Shown here: one piece after another, positions 1-5,588 of the stretch | Position numbering within the stretch: position 1 is the first letter of the stretch | Layout: each line of letters opens with the position of its first letter | DNA from: Clostridiales bacterium | Lineage (GTDB): Bacteria; Bacillota; Clostridia; Oscillospirales; Ruminococcaceae | Direction of reading: 5' to 3' | NCBI GenBank assembly: GCA_012523875.1 | Contig: JAAYSW010000139.1 | Location: 1 to 35,904, forward strand | Length of the DNA stretch: 35,904 nt | Notes under the pieces: model-generated | What the model saw: the letters and a program-made list of their open reading frames with translations, nothing else | Told to the model about the DNA's origin: nothing | Databases searched by the model: none | Program-made: the position numbers and the translations under genes

Positions 1-68
1 CAACCTACGAATGCAGTTGAAATAAGAGTAAGTGCAGCTACTAGAGCTAGTGTCTTTTTAATGCTCAT
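1..68 (-). CDS. Lipoprotein or secreted protein, N-terminal fragment (cut by window edge)
   Basis: Only the first 22 codons are inside the window. They begin ATG at 68-66 behind a perfect AAGGAGG Shine-Dalgarno site (84-78), 9 nt upstream. The peptide starts MSIKKTLALVAAL, continues with a hydrophobic core and reaches Phe-Val-Gly followed by a codon starting TG (Cys or Trp). A short lysine-rich head, a leucine/alanine core and a probable lipobox Cys are what a type II signal peptide looks like. In Clostridia such N-termini often belong to ABC-transporter solute-binding lipoproteins, but the mature part is missing, so the function cannot be told. It has its own sigma-A promoter (210-238) and a leader of about 135 nt. 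Confidence 0.7.
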   Translation of the reverse strand, partial: MSIKKTLALVAALTLISTAFVG

Positions 69-486
69 TTATAATTTCCTCCTTAAATATATATATTATA
101 TTTTTAAAATATAATAACATGTAACTTAGCATTCCTGAGCCTTTCTCGCATAAATTAACAATTAATTGATAACAAAACGCAAAGAAATCTTGAATGCTTT
201 CGTACCTTTAATATACATTGACAACAGTTAAAAGTCAATGTTTTAAGTTAATCCTTAATAATTTTTAGACATATTAGACAACCTTTTCGCTTACAGTTTG
301 TGCATTTTGATGTGTTTCTTCTATAGATAATTCTTAATGTTGACAAAACGGTAAAAATATATTCCTTTTGACTTACTTGAATATACTACTAAATAGACAT
401 ACCTTTTTAATATAAATTTAATAAAATTATATTCCTCCCTATTAAATTATATGCAGTTTTTTTGCATAGGGTATTCATTAATACAT
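69..486. other. 418-bp intergenic region: leader and promoter of the left-edge lipoprotein
   Basis: No gene is visible in either strand. The left part (69 to about 203) is the leader of the minus-strand lipoprotein. The pair AGCATTC (128-134) and GAATGCT (192-198) could close a long-range stem in that RNA. The promoter lies at 210-238 and is overlapped by the inverted repeat CATTGAC (216-222) / GTCAATG (234-240). The right part (about 240-486) is AT-rich downstream sequence of the ComEA-like gene; it has a weak hairpin TATGCA (450-455) / TGCATA (463-468) without a good U-tract. Confidence 0.6.
210..238 (-). promoter_or_regulatory. Sigma-A promoter with overlapping inverted repeat, for the left-edge lipoprotein
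   Basis: Read on the minus strand: -35 TTGACT (238-233), 17-nt spacer, -10 TATATT (215-210). A perfect 7-bp inverted repeat, CATTGAC (216-222) and GTCAATG (234-240) with an 11-nt centre, covers the -35 and the spacer edge and could be an operator. The match and spacing are good; regulation is inferred. Confidence 0.6.
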
Positions 487-963
487 TTATTCAATAGTTA
501 TGTAATCAATTAATTCGCTTAAACGCTTTTCAGTCATCCCTTCTACATACAACAACTCATATGGATGGCTGAAGTATTGTATGGTGTCCCTTAGCTCTAA
601 AATCTTATGTGCCATATCTGAATCTATATTCGGTAAACTCATCAATTCCTCAGCTTTTGCTGTGTTTAAATTTACTATTTGTATAATACTAGCCTGCGTT
701 TGATTTTCAAAACTTTCCTTTTTAGCTATCGTTTCCTTTTTGCTTTCTGTCACCTCTTCTGTATTTAGGCTTATATCTTCAGTTTTTGAAACTTTAGTTT
801 CATAACTGGAAGTCTCAGTTATATTATCTGAATTTATTCCTACCAAGGTTTTATCACTTATAATTGGATCTTGATTGGGCTTATCAATCAAAATAAGCAT
901 TATGCCAATAGATGTTATTAATAAGCTAAACATTATAAAATAAACCATTTTTTTATTCTGCAT
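487..963 (-). CDS. ComEA-like membrane-anchored helix-hairpin-helix protein
   Basis: 158 residues. One N-terminal membrane segment (about residues 6-26), then a Ser/Thr/Glu/Lys-rich linker of about 65 residues, then a C-terminal region starting VNLNTAKAEELMSLPNID that matches the ComEA/GspK-type helix-hairpin-helix. ComEA proteins bind double-stranded DNA outside the membrane during transformation, with DNA passed to ComEC. Here no comEC or other competence gene lies nearby, and the C-terminal end diverges from the usual G-I-G hairpins, so a DNA-uptake role is inference. The start is ATG at 963-961 with a modest upstream AGGATGA. It is an isolated minus-strand gene facing away from the spore protein gene at 1149. 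Confidence 0.7.
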   Translation of the reverse strand: MQNKKMVYFIMFSLLITSIGIMLILIDKPNQDPIISDKTLVGINSDNITETSSYETKVSKTEDISLNTEEVTESKKETIAKKESFENQTQASIIQIVNLNTAKAEELMSLPNIDSDMAHKILELRDTIQYFSHPYELLYVEGMTEKRLSELIDYITIE

Positions 964-1102
964 TTAAATCATCCTGCCTATTATTTTCTGATTCATTTTT
1001 ATATATATAATGTATAACGAAGTGCTATATTTCTAAAATTCATTTTTTTGTTTTATTATCTTGATTTAATTTACCTCTAATATTTAATCGACATGAAGTA
1101 AT

Positions 1103-1109
1103 AATACTA
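1103..1109 (+). promoter_or_regulatory. Possible sigma-G-type -10 element for the spore protein gene
   Basis: AATACTA resembles the forespore sigma-G -10 consensus (CATACTA) and lies 40 nt before the spore-protein ATG. The expected -35 is only loosely matched by AT-rich sequence around 1077-1084. Sigma-G control is the rule for this gene family, so the site is plausible but weak. Confidence 0.3.
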
Positions 1110-1148
1110 ATGCGGCATCAAATTTAAAAATTAAAGGAGATTTTAATT

Positions 1149-1328
1149 ATGAAGGGTCAATTCACTGAAAAAGGTAGAGAAGCTCTTGAACGTTTTAAGA
1201 TGGAATCTGCAAACGAAGTTGGCGTAACATTAAAAGAAGGCTATAACGGTGACTTAACTGCAAGAGAAGCTGGTTCAATCGGTGGACAGATGGTTAAGAA
1301 AATGATTGACGCATACAAAATGCAATAG
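1149..1328 (+). CDS. Alpha/beta-type small acid-soluble spore protein (SASP)
   Basis: 59 residues, too short for many ORF callers. ATG at 1149 follows AAAGGAGA (1133-1140) with 8 nt spacing. The second half holds the family's conserved pattern: Asn-Glu-Val-Gly-Val, then GYNGDLTAREAGSIGGQMVK (about residues 31-50), then MIDAY. These proteins coat DNA in the forespore, protecting it from UV and heat, and are degraded at germination by the GPR protease. The GPR site region here reads Glu-Ser-Ala-Asn-Glu-Val (19-24), with Ser where Ile, Val or Phe is usual. Expression in the forespore under sigma-G is expected. The gene stands alone and ends at a strong terminator. It is the clearest evidence that the host forms endospores. 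Confidence 0.95.
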   Translation: MKGQFTEKGREALERFKMESANEVGVTLKEGYNGDLTAREAGSIGGQMVKKMIDAYKMQ

Positions 1329-1367
1329 TTATAGTTAAAAATAGTTAATAAATTATTTTAATATAAC

Positions 1368-1410
1368 TAACAGGAGAGTAGCTAGTCTATTCTCCTGTTA
1401 AATTTTATTA
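1368..1410. terminator. Bidirectional intrinsic terminator between SASP and transketolase genes
   Basis: Near-perfect 14-bp hairpin: TAACAGGAGAGTAG (1368-1381), loop CTAGT, CTATTCTCCTGTTA (1387-1400), with one G-T pair. It is followed on the plus strand by AATTTTATT and on the minus strand by an AT-rich tract. It separates the converging SASP (+) and transketolase (-) genes and can serve both. Confidence 0.85.
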
Positions 1411-2355
1411 TTTATTCTTTATCGCTTCTTTTACCTTAGCAATAATATTATCCTTGCATAATCCAAACGCTTTTAATAAATCCATTCCAGGACCTGAATA
1501 TCCAAATTCATCATTAACGCCAATTTTTATAACTTTTATAGGGCAACACTCCGTTACTACTTCAGAAACAGCTGCACCTAATCCACCAATTACGCTATGC
1601 TCCTCAACGGTCACAATTGTTCCTGTTTCCATAGCAGCCTTGCAAATAATATCCTTATCTAAAGGCTTAATTGTATGGATATTAATTACTCTTGCATTTA
1701 TATTTTCCTTTTCTAGCTCCCTTGCTGCCCCCAAAGCCTCATTAACCATAAGACCTGTTGCCACAATAGTAATATCTTTGCCATCCTTCATTAAAATACC
1801 CTTGCCTATTTCAAATTTGTATTTTTCTTTATCATTAATTATAGGGGTTGCTAGTCGCCCAAATCTTAAATAAACAGGACCGTCATATAAAATTGATGCC
1901 TCAACAGCTGCTTTTGCTTCTATATCATCAGATGGCACAATTACGGTCATGCCTGGAATAGTCCTCATTAACGCTATATCCTCATTGCACTGATGAGTAG
2001 CACCGTCTTCTCCAACTGATACACCAGCATGAGTAGCTCCAATCTTTACATTTAAGTGGGGATATCCTATTGAATTCCTTACAATTTCAAATGCTCTACC
2101 TGCTGCAAACATAGCAAAAGTGCTTGCGAAAGGAATTTTCCCTGTCGATGCAAGTCCTGCTGCAATACCCATCATATTTGCTTCTGCAATACCACAATTA
2201 AAAAACCTTTCTGGATAAGCTGATCTAAAAATTCCTGTTTTTGTAGCGGCAGCTAAATCAGCATCTAATACAACAAGATTTTCATGCTTCTCAGCTAATT
2301 CTGTTAATGCCTCTCCATAGCTTTCCCTAGTAGCCTTCCTTATAATCTCACCCAT
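1408..2355 (-). CDS. Transketolase, C-terminal subunit (split enzyme)
   Basis: 315 residues: the pyrimidine-binding and C-terminal domains of transketolase. With the N-terminal subunit encoded just upstream it forms the ThDP-dependent enzyme that moves two-carbon ketol units between sugar phosphates in the non-oxidative pentose phosphate pathway. The conserved Glu that activates the ThDP aminopyrimidine ring is Glu58 in FFNCGIAEANMMG; a GEDGATHQ loop lies near 115-122. The start ATG (2355-2353) follows GGAGGGAT, whose bases overlap the end of the N-subunit gene; only 2 nt separate the two genes, so they are translationally linked. Size and motifs are normal for the split form common in Clostridia. 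A paralogous DXP-synthase-like role is unlikely given the partner. Confidence 0.93.
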   Translation of the reverse strand: MGEIIRKATRESYGEALTELAEKHENLVVLDADLAAATKTGIFRSAYPERFFNCGIAEANMMGIAAGLASTGKIPFASTFAMFAAGRAFEIVRNSIGYPHLNVKIGATHAGVSVGEDGATHQCNEDIALMRTIPGMTVIVPSDDIEAKAAVEASILYDGPVYLRFGRLATPIINDKEKYKFEIGKGILMKDGKDITIVATGLMVNEALGAARELEKENINARVINIHTIKPLDKDIICKAAMETGTIVTVEEHSVIGGLGAAVSEVVTECCPIKVIKIGVNDEFGYSGPGMDLLKAFGLCKDNIIAKVKEAIKNK

Positions 2356-2357
2356 TT

Positions 2358-3200
2358 CTATCCCTCCAGATCTTTCAACTGTTCGTTAAGTTCCATTATC
2401 GCCTGTTTATATTGTTCTTCATTTGGTGCTTGACCATGCCAAGAAACTTCATTTTCCATAAAGGATACACCCTTACCTTTAATACTTTTTTGTATGATTG
2501 CAACAGGCTTCCCGCTAATTTTTTCTGCTTCACTGAAAGCTCTTTCTATATCGTCAAAATCATGTGCATCCATCAAAATAGTATGCCAACCAAATGATTT
2601 AAACTTATCAGTTATAGGTTCAGGCGAGCAAATTTCTGTAACCCTACCATCAATCTGCAAACCATTATTATCAATTATAGCTATTAAATTATCCAACTTA
2701 TAGTGGGATGCAAACATTGCTGCTTCCCAAACTTGCCCTTCTTGCAGTTCTCCATCACCCAAAATTGCATATACCTTATAATCATCATTGGATACCCTTC
2801 CAGACAATGCCATGCCACAAGCTGCCGAGATTCCCTGCCCCAGTGAGCCAGTTGTCATATCTACTCCTGGAGTACCTTTCATGTCAGGATGCCCTTGTAA
2901 CATTGCTCCTATATGCCTCAACTTTTTTAGTTCATCCTCATCAAAAAAACCCTTCTGTGCTAATACAGAATAAAGTGCGGGGGCACAATGTCCCTTTGAG
3001 AGTACCAATCTATCCCTTTCATGCATTTTAGGATTTTTCACATTAATATTCATCTTAGCAAAATATAAATAAGTCAGCAAATCTGAAATTGATAAAGAAC
3101 CACCAGGATGTCCTGATTTAGCATTATATGTCGATTCAATTACACCTATTCTCACCTTGCAAGCAATTATTTGAAGTTGCTTTTTTATCATTTGATCCAT
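2358..3200 (-). CDS. Transketolase, N-terminal (ThDP-binding) subunit
   Basis: 280 residues: the ThDP diphosphate-binding half of split transketolase. Visible motifs are SGHPGGSLS (29-37), SKGHCAPALY (68-77), and the metal/ThDP motif GDGELQEG (148-155) ending in IDNNGLQIDG (176-185). It pairs with the C-terminal subunit 2 nt downstream. Start choice: the open frame extends to a GTG at 3206, but that GTG directly abuts the GGAGG Shine-Dalgarno (3211-3207). The ATG at 3200, six bases from it, is the credible start. A well-formed promoter sits at 3242-3270, so the pair is probably its own transcription unit downstream of the HAD gene. Confidence 0.94.
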   Translation of the reverse strand: MDQMIKKQLQIIACKVRIGVIESTYNAKSGHPGGSLSISDLLTYLYFAKMNINVKNPKMHERDRLVLSKGHCAPALYSVLAQKGFFDEDELKKLRHIGAMLQGHPDMKGTPGVDMTTGSLGQGISAACGMALSGRVSNDDYKVYAILGDGELQEGQVWEAAMFASHYKLDNLIAIIDNNGLQIDGRVTEICSPEPITDKFKSFGWHTILMDAHDFDDIERAFSEAEKISGKPVAIIQKSIKGKGVSFMENEVSWHGQAPNEEQYKQAIMELNEQLKDLEG

Positions 3201-3241
3201 TTTCACCCTCCAAGTTTAGCAATAAGTCTAAGTTTATTTTT

Positions 3242-3270
3242 ATTATAGCATTTAACTCTATATAATTCAA
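3242..3270 (-). promoter_or_regulatory. Extended -10 sigma-A promoter for the transketolase pair
   Basis: Minus strand: -35 TTGAAT (3270-3265), 17-nt spacer, TGC-TATAAT (-10 at 3247-3242 with the TG extension). It overlaps the end of the HAD gene. Between it and the ATG are two near-identical 9-mers, TAAACTTAG and TAAACTTGG, 9 nt apart, that could be a regulator site. Confidence 0.65.
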
Positions 3271-4092
3271 CTAAGTTGATAAAAGTTTACCTATTAATTC
3301 TGCAATTGCACCCTCATTATTTGTTTTACTCAAAACCAAATCAGCTACTTTCTTAACTTCGGTCTGTGCATTTGCTGTTGCAACCCCTAAATCTGCAGCA
3401 TCAATCATTTCTATATCGTTATGATAATCACCCACTGCTATAATTTTGTAGTTTTCTAAATCCATCAGCCTGCTATACTCTTTTAATGCATTACCTTTTG
3501 AACTACCTTTTGGAAGCACCTCGTAAAAGATATTAGCAGATTTAACAAAATCAACTTCATTATACCCCTTAAATTCTATAAACTTCACCAATTTAGGCAT
3601 GATATCAGGTTCCATTGCAAATAGAACCTTTAGCCATCCACCATCAGGTATTTCATCTAATTTAGCATAAATAGGATTTACCTTACATAATTTAATGTGC
3701 CTGTCCTCAACTTCATTGTTTTGGGGTATGTAAATGCTTTCTAAAGTGAGAATTTCACAAGCTACTTCTGGTATTTCTTTTAGAACTTCACATACAATAT
3801 CCCTTGTGCTTAATGGTAATTCTTTTTCAAACAAAGATTTCTCTTGCTGTAAATCATAAATAATTGCTCCATTATATAGTATAAACGGCATATCCAATTC
3901 CAGTTCATCAAAATAGCATTGTACTGATTGTAGGGTCCTACCCGTTGCAATTGTAAAATTTCCACCTAATTTTCTATATTCCCTTATAGCTTCTAAATCT
4001 ATTTCTGAAAGCGTTTTGTCACTCGGCAATAATGTTCCATCTAAATCCGTAATAAGTAATGTTTTTGATACATCATTAAAAAATTTCCTCAA
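3271..4092 (-). CDS. Cof-type HAD-IIB phosphatase
   Basis: 273 residues. HAD motif I DLDGT (Asp16, Asp18 catalytic), motif II in IATGRT (48-53), a conserved Lys region around GSSKGNAL (196-203), and motif IV GDYHND (221-226) followed by GVATANA. Between motifs II and III is the type IIB cap, which fits the Cof/YidA sugar-phosphate and nucleotide phosphatases. Substrates of this family are broad and cannot be read from sequence. The start is TTG at 4092, overlapping the RluD stop by 4 bp (TTGA), with AAGGAGAG about 8 nt upstream, so it is translationally coupled to rluD and lspA. No better ATG exists before the catalytic motif. Confidence 0.9.
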   Translation of the reverse strand: MRKFFNDVSKTLLITDLDGTLLPSDKTLSEIDLEAIREYRKLGGNFTIATGRTLQSVQCYFDELELDMPFILYNGAIIYDLQQEKSLFEKELPLSTRDIVCEVLKEIPEVACEILTLESIYIPQNNEVEDRHIKLCKVNPIYAKLDEIPDGGWLKVLFAMEPDIMPKLVKFIEFKGYNEVDFVKSANIFYEVLPKGSSKGNALKEYSRLMDLENYKIIAVGDYHNDIEMIDAADLGVATANAQTEVKKVADLVLSKTNNEGAIAELIGKLLST

Positions 4093-4997
4093 TTACTAAC
4101 TCTCCTTATCATTTCAATAAAGTAATCAGGTAATGAACTCTCAAAATTCATATATTTCTTTGTAGTTGGATGGATAAAACCTATTCTTTTTGCATGAAGG
4201 CACTGTCCATCAATGCCTTTAAATGCCTTACCATAAATATCATCTCCTAAAATATAATGACCAATATGAGCCATATGAACTCTTATCTGATGTGTTCTTC
4301 CAGTTTCCAACTTAATTCTAAGATGTGTATATTTCTGATAATCAGCAAGCACTTCATAATGTGTAATCGCAGTTTTAGAATTTTTCTCTGTTACACACAT
4401 CTTCTTTCTATTAAACTGGCTCCTACCAATCGGCAAATCTATCGTGCCACTTTTATCTTTAAAACGCCCCCATGTTATCGCTTCGTATTCCCTAGTGAAA
4501 CTGTGGGATTTAATCTGCTCAGCTAAATATATATGCGCTTCATCGTTTTTTGCCACAATCAAAAGCCCACTCGTATTTTTATCAATTCTATGCACAATTC
4601 CCTGACGTATATCTCCATTAATAGTGGATAGGTTGCCTTCATACCTATATAATAAGGCATTAACCAATGTTCCAGTGTAATTTCCATTGGCAGGATGCAC
4701 AACCATCCCTTTAGGCTTGTTGACAATTATTAAATCTTCATCTTCATACACAACCTCAATAGGAATATTCTCCGCAATTACATCTAAACTCTTAGGTTTA
4801 GGGATCGATATCTTAATAATATCACCACTTTTTTGCTTATAATTTTTAGTGATATTTTTATCATTCACTAAAACCCCACCATTTTCAATAAGCTTTTGTA
4901 AAGCAGTTCTTGTCAAGCCTAAATCCTGTCCAGAAAGAAATTTATCTAAACGCAAACCTTCAAATTCCTCCTCAACAATAATGGTAATATTACTCAT
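4089..4997 (-). CDS. rluD: RluD-family 23S rRNA pseudouridine synthase
   Basis: 302 residues. An N-terminal S4 RNA-binding domain (about 14-65, GLRLDKFLS onward) is followed by the RluA/RluD catalytic domain with motif VHRIDKNTSGLL (135-146), in which Asp139 is the catalytic nucleophile, and RTHQIRVHMAHIGHYILGD later. It isomerises uridines of 23S rRNA, and the order lspA-rluD matches B. subtilis lspA-ylyB. The exact uridine targets cannot be told from RluA/RluC-type relatives. The start ATG overlaps the lspA stop by 8 bp and the gene overlaps the HAD start by 4 bp, a tightly coupled three-gene unit. Confidence 0.92.
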   Translation of the reverse strand: MSNITIIVEEEFEGLRLDKFLSGQDLGLTRTALQKLIENGGVLVNDKNITKNYKQKSGDIIKISIPKPKSLDVIAENIPIEVVYEDEDLIIVNKPKGMVVHPANGNYTGTLVNALLYRYEGNLSTINGDIRQGIVHRIDKNTSGLLIVAKNDEAHIYLAEQIKSHSFTREYEAITWGRFKDKSGTIDLPIGRSQFNRKKMCVTEKNSKTAITHYEVLADYQKYTHLRIKLETGRTHQIRVHMAHIGHYILGDDIYGKAFKGIDGQCLHAKRIGFIHPTTKKYMNFESSLPDYFIEMIRRVSN

Positions 4998-5511
4998 CGC
5001 TTACCTCAACTTTTTCACTCCCCAGAACCGATTCCTCCTTAGCTTTGCCTTTATCAAAAAAAACAATATAAACTGCAAGCATTATTGCACCAATTGTAAC
5101 ACAGCAATCCGCAAAGTTAAATATTGCAAAATTAAATAATCTAATTTCTATATAGTCAACCACAATTCCACCACGAAAAACCCTATCAATCAAGTTCCCC
5201 ATACCACCACTAATTACAAGTGTAAGGCTAAGGATTAATGCCTTAGGCATCTTTTTATAATTCATAATAAGAAAGAATATGCATGCAGAAATAAGTATAA
5301 TTACGGATATAATTAACAGCCATCTCATACCGCTAAAGCTTCCAAATAACGCTCCATCATTCTCTAAATATCTTAGATTTATTATCTCTTTATTCCCTAT
5401 TTTTATAAATTGCTTTGACCCTTGTCCAACTAGATTTTCTACTGCCCAAACTTTAATTATTTGATCAATTCCAATTAGAAAACATGTTGAAGCTAAAATA
5501 ATGATTAACAA
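4990..5511 (-). CDS. lspA: Lipoprotein signal peptidase II (LspA)
   Basis: 173 residues, the usual size. Four membrane segments (about 3-22, 63-83, 90-108, 133-152). Conserved NLRYLENDGALFG (45-57), GGMGNLIDRV (102-111), and the catalytic aspartates Asp119 in VVDY and Asp135 in FNFADCCVT. This integral membrane aspartic protease cleaves the signal peptide of prolipoproteins after lipidation; the window contains two likely clients (the left-edge lipoprotein and ApbE). The start is TTG at 5511 preceded by an unusual GGGGGGA Shine-Dalgarno; no in-frame ATG precedes the first helix. A strong terminator lies only about 25 nt upstream, so expression depends on readthrough or a promoter I could not find. 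Confidence 0.93.
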   Translation of the reverse strand: MLIIILASTCFLIGIDQIIKVWAVENLVGQGSKQFIKIGNKEIINLRYLENDGALFGSFSGMRWLLIISVIILISACIFFLIMNYKKMPKALILSLTLVISGGMGNLIDRVFRGGIVVDYIEIRLFNFAIFNFADCCVTIGAIMLAVYIVFFDKGKAKEESVLGSEKVEVSDE

Positions 5512-5535
5512 AATATCCCCCCATTCAAATTAATC

Positions 5536-5561
5536 AAAAAGGGGTTCAAAATTGAACCCCT
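5536..5561 (-). terminator. Intrinsic terminator after ileS, before lspA
   Basis: Minus strand: A-GGGGTTCA, loop ATTT, TGAACCCC-T (stem 5561-5540), followed by TTTTTGATT. A classic G/C-rich stem with a U-run. It lies between the ileS stop (5589) and the lspA start (5511), ending only about 15 nt before the lspA G-rich ribosome-binding site, so it may attenuate rather than fully end transcription. Confidence 0.85.
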
Positions 5562-5588
5562 ATCTTTTAATGTATAAGTTTCACCTAT

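Noticed and set aside
340..363. TTGACA followed by TATATT on the plus strand
   Set aside because: The spacing is only 12 nt and no plus-strand gene follows for about 800 bp.
450..468. TATGCA/TGCATA hairpin as terminator of the ComEA-like gene
   Set aside because: Short AT-rich stem and no U-run on the minus strand; too weak to annotate as a terminator.
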